From assembly GCA_964426355.1 (NCBI GenBank), contig CAYRRA010000215.1:1-6621 (forward strand): 6,621 nt of DNA. Direction: 5' to 3'. Position numbers and translations under genes: made by a program. Position 1 is the stretch's first letter, and each line of letters starts with the position of its first letter. This stretch comes from JAJFTV01 sp964426355 (lineage in GTDB: Bacteria; Chloroflexota; Anaerolineae; Anaerolineales; Anaerolineaceae). Of this stretch, positions 1 to 5,807 are shown in pieces. The notes beneath the pieces were generated by a model that saw only the letters and a program-made list of their open reading frames with translations, had not been told where the DNA came from and did no database searches.

Positions 1-207
1 CCTCAGCTAAGGGACTACGCCGGATGAATCCGGCTGAGATGTGCTTGTGGCAGCGTGAGGTAGATTTTTGTTGGGTTGCGGGGGGGTTCTGGTTTACTGT
101 GGTTTGCGAACTTCACCCCCTCTACCACAACCTACCTGTTGTGCTGCCGGGTCAGCCTGCTTTGCAGGAACAATGGTTCGGAATCCCCCTATCCTGTTCC
201 TCTTTTT
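1..207 (+). ncRNA. Possible structured RNA (rod-like fold), family not recognised
   Basis: No convincing protein gene is seen here, but complementary blocks nest into one long rod. GGCTGA (32-37) pairs with TCAGCC (152-157), GGCAGC (49-54) with GCTGCC (143-148), AGGTAG (58-63) with CTACCT (132-137), GTTG (75-78) with CAAC (128-131), and the G-run at 80-86 with CCCCC (116-120). A large asymmetric bubble (38-48 against 149-151) interrupts the rod. Local hairpins include GCCGGA/TCCGGC (19-34) and CCTGC/GCAGG (156-168). The 3' side ends in a terminator-like hairpin and T-run. A rod with an internal bubble is reminiscent of 6S RNA, but I could not align it to 6S, RNase P, tmRNA, SRP RNA or a riboswitch. 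The 5' end may lie outside the window, and the strand is inferred only from the T-run. Confidence 0.27.
166..207 (+). terminator. Terminator-like hairpin with T-run
   Basis: AGGAACA (166-172) pairs perfectly with TGTTCCT (195-201), and CTTTTT (202-207) follows at once, which is the layout of an intrinsic terminator for plus-strand transcription. The loop of about 22 nt can pair further, GGTT (175-178) with AATCC (182-186) across a one-base bulge. It would end any transcript entering from the left, including the structured region at 1-165. Confidence 0.4.
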
Positions 208-344
208 CCATAATGCTATTTTTGAAGCGTCCCACCATAACAAAGGGGGCGGGTTGGTAACACTCTTTTTCTAAACTCCACGATAAATACAGGATGCCTG
301 AATATGAGAAGGTTATCGTCTTTATCTCCGAAAAATTGAAAAAA

Positions 345-409
345 TAGATAATATACATGTTCTTAGTTTGTATTAATGTATTGTTGATTATTTTGGTGTA
401 TATTATCTA
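345..409 (-). repeat. 13-bp perfect inverted repeat followed by T-run on the minus strand
   Basis: TAGATAATATACA (345-357) is exactly complementary to TGTATATTATCTA (397-409), separated by 39 AT-rich bases. On the minus strand the second arm is followed by TTTTTTC and then another T-run (331-344). It could therefore act as a weak, late terminator for the operon, about 200 nt past the last stop codon. The long spacer and A/T-only pairing make a strong terminator doubtful. A paired binding site for a DNA-binding protein is an alternative. Confidence 0.45.
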
Positions 410-511
410 CAAGGCACTATTTACTGGTTTGGGAAGTGCCTGTTCCCACCAAATTTATTGGTTTTACCCCAGACCGGTAGAAACGGTTTGAGTGGTGGAT
501 TTCCCTCCTAA

Positions 512-548
512 TAGATCGCCAGGTTTGCTCCTTTAACCTGGCGATCTA
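512..548. terminator. 14-bp perfect hairpin downstream of the operon
   Basis: TAGATCGCCAGGTT (512-525) and AACCTGGCGATCTA (535-548) form a 14-bp perfect stem with a 9-nt loop, 56 bp past the stop codon of the last operon gene. On the plus strand the stem is followed by CTTTTATA, a modest T-tract. On the minus strand it is followed only by TTAGGAGGG. It fits a plus-strand or bidirectional terminator, or a 3'-end-stabilising hairpin for the minus-strand mRNA. Confidence 0.5.
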
Positions 549-604
549 CTTTTATACCGGAGACAGGTTAATCTAATTTATCCATGCCATGACCAGCCGC
601 AAGA

Positions 605-1786
605 TTAAATGATTCCCAGGTCATGACCGATGAGGGCGAATTTCTCCAGCCCATAATCCAGGTCTTGAATTTGATGTTCAGCCGAAATCATAACGCGGAT
701 GCGCGCTTTGCCTTTTGGCACAATGGGATAACCTAACGCCGATGCAAAGATGTTGTGCTTCATCAACTGGCTGCTAAATTCTTGCGCCAGCAATGCATCC
801 CCTATCATCACCGGTGTGATGGGGGTTTGGGTTCCGCCGATGTCGAAGCCCATTTTTTGGATCTCGGATTGGAAATAAGCGGCATTATCCCATAAGCGTT
901 TGACGAGCTCATCTGATTCTTCGAGCAAGTCGATTGCTGCGATGCATGCGGCAACATCGGCTGGCGTGCTGGCGGAGGTGAAGACAAAGGTGCGTGCGCG
1001 TTGTCGTAGCCATTCGATGATTTCTCTGCGCCCGGCAACCATACCACCCATAACCCCGAGGGCTTTTGAGAAGGTACCTACTTCGATATCTACTTTCCCG
1101 TGCAGATTGAAGTGATCAACGATACCGCGTCCGTTGCGACCCAACACCCCTTCGCCGTGGGCGTCATCTACCATCAGCATCAGGTCGTTTGCACGGGTGA
1201 TGGCATAAAGCTGGTCCAGCGGAGCAATATCGCCATCCATGCTGAAAACACCGTCAGTGATGACCAGCCCGTGGCGAAATGCGCCGCGATTCTGCTGGAT
1301 TTGAAGCGCAAGGTCCTCGGGGTCGGCATGTTTGAAACGCACCACACGACCTTTTGCAAGGCGTGCTCCATCGATGATGCTGGCATGGTTTAACTCATCG
1401 GAAAAGATGATATCGTCTTTTCCGACCAATGCTTCAATTGCGCCCAGGTTGGCATTATATCCGGTAGCAAATGAGATAGCCGCTTCAACGCCTTTGAAGG
1501 AACGAATGCGTTCTTCCAGTTGTATGTGCAGGTCATTGGTTCCGGAAATTGCCCTGACTGCACCGGGTCCAACGCCATATTCATCGATTGCTTTTTTTGC
1601 CGCTTCAATCAAGCGCGGGTGGTTGGCAAGACCGAGATAATTATTTGAACAAAAATTAAGGACTCGTTTTCCTTCCACCATCAACCAGGCTGCTTGTGGA
1701 GATCTGACTGTTTTTATGTCTTTATATAGCCCTGCTTCGATTAGCGAAGCAATCTCCTGGGTCAGCCATTCTAAATGGGTTGCCAT
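605..1786 (-). CDS. Alpha-oxoamine synthase (Kbl/BioF-like), second copy
   Basis: A PLP-dependent fold-type I enzyme of about 393 residues, the normal family length. The family condenses an acyl-CoA or acyl-ACP with a small amino acid, losing CO2, to give an alpha-aminoketone; 2-amino-3-ketobutyrate CoA ligase and 8-amino-7-oxononanoate synthase belong here. Numbered from the ATG, visible motifs are CSNNYLGL near 46-53, NHASIIDG near 133-140 (His stacking on PLP), DDAH near 207-210, the PLP lysine in TFSKALG (about Lys241) and KARIR near 360-364 (carboxylate-binding Arg). The sequence looks closer to Thermus and Bacillus broad-specificity or Kbl-annotated members than to E. coli Kbl. I chose the ATG at 1786 over an in-frame GTG at 1795 because that GTG lies inside the ribosome binding site AGAGGTGA. 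It is the last gene of the operon, after a 99-bp structured gap. The substrate is not readable from the sequence. Confidence 0.9.
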   Translation of the reverse strand: MATHLEWLTQEIASLIEAGLYKDIKTVRSPQAAWLMVEGKRVLNFCSNNYLGLANHPRLIEAAKKAIDEYGVGPGAVRAISGTNDLHIQLEERIRSFKGVEAAISFATGYNANLGAIEALVGKDDIIFSDELNHASIIDGARLAKGRVVRFKHADPEDLALQIQQNRGAFRHGLVITDGVFSMDGDIAPLDQLYAITRANDLMLMVDDAHGEGVLGRNGRGIVDHFNLHGKVDIEVGTFSKALGVMGGMVAGRREIIEWLRQRARTFVFTSASTPADVAACIAAIDLLEESDELVKRLWDNAAYFQSEIQKMGFDIGGTQTPITPVMIGDALLAQEFSSQLMKHNIFASALGYPIVPKGKARIRVMISAEHQIQDLDYGLEKFALIGHDLGII

Positions 1787-1791
1787 TATTT

Positions 1792-1799
1792 TCACCTCT
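1792..1799 (-). promoter_or_regulatory. Ribosome binding site that decides the start of the second synthase
   Basis: On the minus strand AGAGGTGA lies 5 nt before the ATG at 1786. It is a strong Shine-Dalgarno match and contains the in-frame GTG at 1795, so that GTG is unlikely to be the start. Confidence 0.7.
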
Positions 1800-1813
1800 A
1801 AGTATTAAGATTG

Positions 1814-1872
1814 CCCCTGACCTCACAAGAAAGCATCTCCTCGTAGGCAGGAGATGCTTTATGAGGTTGGGG
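1814..1872 (-). repeat. Long intercistronic hairpin between the two synthase genes
   Basis: The core stem AAAGCATCTCCT (1830-1841) with AGGAGATGCTTT (1849-1860) is 12 bp and perfect, with a 7-nt loop. It is extended by ACCTCA (1820-1825) with TGAGGT (1862-1867) and CCCC (1814-1817) with GGGG (1869-1872), giving about 22 pairs. On the minus-strand transcript only TTTCTT is available as a U-tract, and much of that is within the stem, so it is a poor classical terminator. It may be a partial terminator, an mRNA-stabilising or processing structure, or a member of a dispersed repeat family. Confidence 0.65.
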
Positions 1873-1885
1873 TCTAACGAAAGTT

Positions 1886-3133
1886 CTACAAACCGTACAT
1901 CTCGATAATCTCATCCTTGGTTTTGCCGAGGATGTTGTATTTCTTCCCGATTTTGATGAAGGCTTCCAATGCCTGATCCAGGTGACTGCGGTCATGCCCG
2001 GCTGAAAGCTGGGTGCGAATGCGCGCCTGCCCTTTTGCAACGACCGGGAAGAAGAAGCCAATCGCGTAAATCCCTTCGGCGTACAGGTCACGGGAAAAGT
2101 CCTGCGACAACTTGGCATTGAACAACATGACCGGTACGATGGGGGTATCCCCTTCTTTGAGGATGAAGCCTGCGTCACTGAGCCCCTGCCGCCAATAGCG
2201 TGCGTTTTCTTCCAGTTTGTCGCGCAGCGCGGTGCTTTGATTGAGTATTTCAAAAGCTTTAAGCACGCCAGAGATGATGACCGGAGCCATCGCGTTGGAA
2301 AACAGATAAGGGCGGGCACGCTGCCGACACATTTCAACGATTTCTTTTCTGCCCGATACACAACCACCGGATGCGCCGCCCAGCGCTTTACCAAATGTTG
2401 TGGTGATGATGTCAATCTTTCCCATGACGCCGCATTTTTCATGCGTGCCGCGCCCGGTTTTCCCGATAAAGCCGGATGCGTGGGAGTCATCGACAAAGAC
2501 CATGGCATCGTATGTTTCAGCCAGTTTGACGATTTCATCCAGTTTGGCGGTATCACCATCCATTGAATAAACACCGTCACTGATAATCACGCGCATGCGT
2601 TTGTCCTGGTACTGCTGCAATTTTTTCTCCAGGTGGTCCATGTCGCTGTGCTTGAAGGTGTCATGTTCGGCGCTGCATAACCTCATCCCATCGATGATGG
2701 AGGCATGAACCAGGCGGTCGGAGATCATGATGTCGTCTTTAGTAAGAACGGCTTCAAAAACGCCGGCATTGGCATCCATACAGGAGGGGAACAAGATGGT
2801 ATCTTCTGTTCCTAAAAATTTTGTGACAGTCTCTTCCAACTCGCGATGAATATCCTGGGTGCCGCAGATAAAGCGCACCGATGACATGCCGTAACCGCGC
2901 TGGTCGAGCCCTTCATGGGCTGCCTTTACCACTTCGGGGTGACTTGACAGTCCCAGGTAGTTGTTTGCACAAATATTGATAACCTTTTTAATCGATGCCC
3001 CGGTGGGAAATTCCACTTCAATATCCGCTGCCTGGGGTGAATGTATAAATCGTTCCTGTTTGAACAACCCGGCTTCTTGAATATCACTGAGTTCTTTCTG
3101 ATAGATTCCACGAACTCGATCGTTGTAACTCAT
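1886..3133 (-). CDS. kbl: Kbl-type alpha-oxoamine synthase (2-amino-3-ketobutyrate CoA ligase-like)
   Basis: A 415-residue PLP enzyme very close in motif content to E. coli glycine C-acetyltransferase, which interconverts glycine plus acetyl-CoA with 2-amino-3-ketobutyrate in threonine catabolism. Diagnostic stretches are CANNYLGL (55-62), SVRFICGTQD (85-94), HASIIDG (143-149), DDSH (215-218), the PLP lysine Lys249 in TFGKALGGASGG, RPYLFSN (274-280), and GQARIRTQ with Arg373 as the likely carboxylate anchor. A C-terminal tail of about 15 residues extends beyond the usual end. The start is supported by AAGGAG (3140-3145), 6 nt before the ATG. It lies between the ACP gene (170-bp gap) and a second synthase of the same family. 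No threonine dehydrogenase gene, the usual partner, is visible, so the threonine-degradation role is family knowledge and not context. Carrier-bound acyl donors are possible given the ACP neighbour. Confidence 0.92.
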   Translation of the reverse strand: MSYNDRVRGIYQKELSDIQEAGLFKQERFIHSPQAADIEVEFPTGASIKKVINICANNYLGLSSHPEVVKAAHEGLDQRGYGMSSVRFICGTQDIHRELEETVTKFLGTEDTILFPSCMDANAGVFEAVLTKDDIMISDRLVHASIIDGMRLCSAEHDTFKHSDMDHLEKKLQQYQDKRMRVIISDGVYSMDGDTAKLDEIVKLAETYDAMVFVDDSHASGFIGKTGRGTHEKCGVMGKIDIITTTFGKALGGASGGCVSGRKEIVEMCRQRARPYLFSNAMAPVIISGVLKAFEILNQSTALRDKLEENARYWRQGLSDAGFILKEGDTPIVPVMLFNAKLSQDFSRDLYAEGIYAIGFFFPVVAKGQARIRTQLSAGHDRSHLDQALEAFIKIGKKYNILGKTKDEIIEMYGL

Positions 3134-3176
3134 GGCTTTCTCCTTACTAACATTTACTAAAATTTACCAGTTATGG

Positions 3177-3270
3177 TTGTTCTGCCCGGGATTAAAACGG
3201 ATCAGGTAGAACAATGGGTGCTTTGTTAACGCGATGCAGTAAATTTTCTTATCAGAAAAACACCGCGTTA
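3177..3270. repeat. Two hairpins in the ACP-kbl intercistronic gap
   Basis: The 170-bp gap between the ACP and kbl genes holds two inverted repeats. TAACGCG (3227-3233) pairs with CGCGTTA (3264-3270) and encloses a second small stem, TTTTC/GAAAA (3244-3248 with 3255-3259). TTGTTCT (3177-3183) pairs with AGAACAA (3208-3214), extendable by two more pairs past one mismatch. Neither is followed by a T-run on the minus strand, so termination is not indicated. They may set mRNA stability or processing, and so the ratio of ACP to synthase. Confidence 0.45.
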
Positions 3271-3303
3271 TCAGGATTTTTGCTGTTTACCTGTTCGAGC
3301 CGT

Positions 3304-3546
3304 TCAGGAAGTATAGCGTGTCACCAACTCGGCGATTTTGTTGACGTTGTCGAAAGCATCTGGTGTGGCATCTTCGTCTGGGATTGAAATCTTGTATTTG
3401 ACTTCCAGGAAACGTTTAAGTGAGACCATCGAGAAGGAATCGACCAATCCGCCCGAGATCAATGGGGTGTCATACGTGACATCGTCATCTTCATCCGCAT
3501 ATTCTTCAATGACGTATTCGAGGATGACATCTTTTATATCTTTCAT
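3304..3546 (-). CDS. Stand-alone acyl carrier protein
   Basis: An 80-residue acidic protein (about 19 Asp/Glu against 8 Lys/Arg) with the four-helix carrier-protein pattern. The phosphopantetheine attachment site is Ser37 in GGLVDSFS (32-39), followed by the helix that contacts partner enzymes. The motif is DSFS, where fatty-acid-synthase ACPs usually have DSLD, which suggests a specialised carrier and not the housekeeping AcpP. It would hold an acyl group as a thioester in the cytoplasm for the neighbouring synthases. Its likely priming enzyme, AcpS, and an acyl-activating ligase lie just upstream in the same operon. AAAGGAG (3554-3560), 7 nt before the ATG, supports the start. A gap of 101 bp before it may hold its own promoter, which would suit the large amounts of carrier usually needed. 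The acyl cargo is unknown. Confidence 0.88.
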   Translation of the reverse strand: MKDIKDVILEYVIEEYADEDDDVTYDTPLISGGLVDSFSMVSLKRFLEVKYKISIPDEDATPDAFDNVNKIAELVTRYTS

Positions 3547-3597
3547 TTGTAAACTCCTTTAAATTAAATATGATCGTTTATTCATACAGGGATTTTC

Positions 3598-3638
3598 GCT
3601 GATGTTTTCAGCATAACATTTCCCGCATCCAATTTCAA
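3598..3638 (-). promoter_or_regulatory. Possible internal promoter for the ACP gene
   Basis: On the minus strand TTGAAA (3633-3638) and TATGCT (3610-3615) are 17 bp apart, and a TG one base before the -10 box makes it an extended -10. The -35 matches consensus at 5 of 6 positions and the -10 at 4 of 6. Transcription would begin near 3603 and give a leader of about 57 nt before the ACP ATG. A small stem GCTGA/TCAGC (3598-3612) overlaps the -10 box. This is sequence matching only. Confidence 0.35.
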
Positions 3639-3647
3639 TTCGCTGGC

Positions 3648-5351
3648 TTATTCATCGTTTTCCAGGGTAGACGTATCACCGGTTTCTTCGCCCCATTCGC
3701 GGGCGTGCAACAAGCGGCGCATGATCTTGCCGCTGCGTGTTTTTGGCAATGATTCGACATACTCAATCTCCTGCGGCATTGCCAGGGGAGAAAGTTTTTT
3801 GCGAATGAAGTTCATCAGGTCGAGTTCTAGCTCGTCGCTGGGTGTGTACCCGGGCTTTAAGGTAACAAATGCCTTTACCACCTCCATATTGATTTCATCT
3901 GGTTTGGAAACCACCGCCGATTCAGCAACAGCGTGATGTTCCAGCAGCGCCGATTCGACCTCGAATGGGCTGACCAGGTGTCCGCCGGTGTTGATGACAT
4001 CGTCATCGCGTCCTACGAACCAGAAATAACCGTCACTATCCAGCCTGGCGCGATCACCGGGAAGATACCAGCCGTTTCTAAACTTGCCCTGGTAGGTGGC
4101 TTCGTTGCGCCAGTATGTCCGCATCATTGCGGGCCATCCGGGGCGAAAACCCAGCAAACCAATCACGCCGGGTTCAGTAATGGGCTCATACGTTTGAGTG
4201 TTTAGAATGGCTGCGGTGATACCTGGGAAAGGCTTGCCCATCGATCCGGGTTTGATTGGCATGGAGGGGTAATTGGATATCATGATCGATCCGGTTTCGG
4301 TCTGCCAGTACGAATCATGGAAGGGTAGCCCGAAGACCTTTTCCGACCAGATCACAGCCTCCGGGTTGAGCGGTTCACCCACACTGATCAGATGGCGCAA
4401 TGAGGAAAGGTCGAATTGCTGAACAATCTCTGCCCCGGCTTTCATTAATGAACGGATGGCGGTGGGCGCAGAATACCATACGCTGACCTTGTGTTTTTCA
4501 ATGAAACCATACCAGGTTTCAGCCGAGAAACCGGAATCGAGAACACACTGTGTGACGCCAAGCGCCCACGGCGCGATGATACCGTAAGAAGTGCCGGTTA
4601 CCCAACCCGGGTCAGCCGTGCACCAGTAAATATCATCATCCTGTAAATCCAGCACCCATTTGGCGGTCAGGTACTGCGAGATTATAGAGTAGTGGACGTG
4701 TTTAACACCTTTAGGATAACCGGTTGTACCTGAGGTGTAGTGGAGAAGTGAGTGGGTCTCGGCGAAAGTGGGGAAGATATCGAATTGATCGACTTTTTCG
4801 GCTTCCATGGAAAATGCGATTTCACGTTCTTTCAGTTCGCGTTTGCCGTCGTGGTCGACAATAATGATATGCTTCAAAAAAGGAAGACGGTCGATGATTT
4901 TACGCACTTTTGAGACGTGTTTCCGTTGGGTGATGATGGCAGTGCTTTCCGCATTTTCCAGGCGGACAAACAGTGATTCGTCGCCGAAGGCAGAGAACAG
5001 CGGCTGAGCTACTGCGCCGATCTTGAGAATGCCCAACAGACCGATGTACAATTCGGGGACGCGGTCCATAAAAAGGCAGACACGCTCTTCTTCTCGTATT
5101 CCCAGGCTGCGCAAAAAGGATGCGATGGTGTTGCTGTACTGGCGAATTTCGTTATAGGTGTAATGTTTTTCTTCGCCCTGGGCGTTTTCCCAGATTAAGG
5201 CGGTTTTATCCGCTTTACCCATCTGGCAGATACGGTCGGAACAATGCCAGCCGATATTCAAGGGTTCTCCGGCTTTGTATCCGAGTTCACGCTCGGACAG
5301 CGCCCAATCAAAATTTGCGATGCGTTCTTCGTAGGAGCCGATGTTTGACAT
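3648..5351 (-). CDS. AMP-forming acetyl-CoA synthetase-like acyl ligase
   Basis: A 567-residue ANL-superfamily adenylating enzyme, the length of Bacillus AcsA and similar to it throughout. It activates a carboxylic acid with ATP to an acyl-adenylate and transfers it to a thiol, normally CoA. Visible motifs are the phosphate loop YTSGTTGYPKG (205-215), YWQTETG (348-354), PGD (431-433), GRDDDVINTGG (447-457) and PKTRSGK with the catalytic Lys542. Residues matching the acetate pocket of Salmonella Acs are kept (Val251, Thr252, Val324 and Trp349 for its Val310, Thr311, Val386 and Trp414), so a small acid such as acetate or propionate is expected. Lys542 is also the lysine that is reversibly acetylated in Acs enzymes. 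GGAG (5361-5364), 9 nt upstream, supports the start, and acpS ends only 18 bp before it. It could supply acetyl-CoA to Kbl or load the neighbouring ACP; the latter is inference. Confidence 0.9.
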   Translation of the reverse strand: MSNIGSYEERIANFDWALSERELGYKAGEPLNIGWHCSDRICQMGKADKTALIWENAQGEEKHYTYNEIRQYSNTIASFLRSLGIREEERVCLFMDRVPELYIGLLGILKIGAVAQPLFSAFGDESLFVRLENAESTAIITQRKHVSKVRKIIDRLPFLKHIIIVDHDGKRELKEREIAFSMEAEKVDQFDIFPTFAETHSLLHYTSGTTGYPKGVKHVHYSIISQYLTAKWVLDLQDDDIYWCTADPGWVTGTSYGIIAPWALGVTQCVLDSGFSAETWYGFIEKHKVSVWYSAPTAIRSLMKAGAEIVQQFDLSSLRHLISVGEPLNPEAVIWSEKVFGLPFHDSYWQTETGSIMISNYPSMPIKPGSMGKPFPGITAAILNTQTYEPITEPGVIGLLGFRPGWPAMMRTYWRNEATYQGKFRNGWYLPGDRARLDSDGYFWFVGRDDDVINTGGHLVSPFEVESALLEHHAVAESAVVSKPDEINMEVVKAFVTLKPGYTPSDELELDLMNFIRKKLSPLAMPQEIEYVESLPKTRSGKIMRRLLHAREWGEETGDTSTLENDE

Positions 5352-5369
5352 AATACTTTACTCCTTTTC

Positions 5370-5765
5370 TCACTGGTTTGATTTTTCAAGGATTACCACT
5401 GCAATGGCAATCTGCTTGATATGGGAAAGAGAGATGGAAATCCGGTCGATTTGAAGCTGTTCAACCTGATCCTGTGCTTTGCCATGAAGAAAAATTTGCG
5501 GTTTACCGAGGTCGTCATTCTGGATCTCAATCTCATTGAAGGATAAACCATACCGTAACCCGGTTCCTAACGCTTTTAAAAATGCTTCCTTTGCAGCGAA
5601 ACGCGCAGCGTAGTGTTCTGCTCGTTTGCCTTTGTTTTCGCAGTAATCAATTTCTTTTACGGTAAAAATGGATTCCAGGTACGGCAGACCTTTGCTGATC
5701 AGGTGGTCAACCCGATCAACCTCTATGATGTCGGTGCCGATACCAAAGATCATCGTGTTATCCAT
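5370..5765 (-). CDS. acpS: Holo-[acyl-carrier-protein] synthase
   Basis: A 131-residue AcpS-type phosphopantetheinyl transferase. It moves the 4'-phosphopantetheine arm of CoA to the active serine of carrier proteins, with Mg2+, and usually acts as a trimer in the cytoplasm. The signature GIGTDIIEV (8-16) carries the metal-binding Asp12. ARFAAKEAFLKALGTG (54-69) carries the metal-binding Glu60 and the conserved Lys64, and SISLSH (110-115) is near the C-terminus. The gene lies 42 bp after the regulator and 18 bp before the ligase, so it is co-transcribed with them, and the ACP two genes on is its obvious substrate. It may also be the cell's only AcpS and serve the fatty-acid ACP as well. The start is slightly uncertain: neither the ATG at 5765 nor the in-frame ATG at 5753 has a strong ribosome binding site. 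Confidence 0.93.
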   Translation of the reverse strand: MDNTMIFGIGTDIIEVDRVDHLISKGLPYLESIFTVKEIDYCENKGKRAEHYAARFAAKEAFLKALGTGLRYGLSFNEIEIQNDDLGKPQIFLHGKAQDQVEQLQIDRISISLSHIKQIAIAVVILEKSNQ

Positions 5766-5807
5766 CCACTAATCCGTTTTTGATGGGTGAGACGCGTTGC
5801 CTGCCAG

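Larger units (their letters stand above)
208..604. other. Intergenic region rich in inverted repeats, no gene seen
   Basis: About 400 bp between the possible plus-strand RNA and the end of the minus-strand operon. No reading frame here has a ribosome binding site or a recognisable protein. The part from about 310 to 430 is strongly AT-rich. It contains a 13-bp inverted repeat (345-409), a 7-bp hairpin AGGCACT/AGTGCCT (412-418 with 435-441) and a 14-bp hairpin (512-548). The region probably serves as a termination zone between two converging transcription units. Confidence 0.5.

Noticed and set aside
19..60. TPP riboswitch-like stretch GGCTGAGAT after a GC hairpin
   Set aside because: The second conserved half (GAACCTGA...GGATAATGCC-type sequence) is absent downstream, so only a short chance match remains.
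171..190. tRNA T-arm-like GGTTCGGAATCC
   Set aside because: The loop has one base too many, and no anticodon arm, D-arm or acceptor stem can be placed around it.
24..274. Two overlapping plus-strand open frames of 78 and 68 codons
   Set aside because: No ribosome binding site and no recognisable protein; the unusual Trp/Cys/Pro-rich translations look like non-coding sequence. The same bases form the nested pairing described for 1-207.
1787..1795. GTG at 1795 as start of the second synthase
   Set aside because: The GTG lies within the Shine-Dalgarno sequence AGAGGTGA, which is correctly spaced for the ATG at 1786.
1798..2580. 260-codon open frame on the minus strand inside kbl
   Set aside because: It overlaps the well-supported Kbl gene in another frame and has no recognisable motifs. 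Its composition is that of a frame-shifted shadow.
1886..3133. Simple threonine-degradation operon (tdh-kbl)
   Set aside because: No threonine dehydrogenase is present, and the ACP, AcpS and second synthase are not explained by that pathway. It remains possible for the enzyme's reaction, but not as a reading of the locus.
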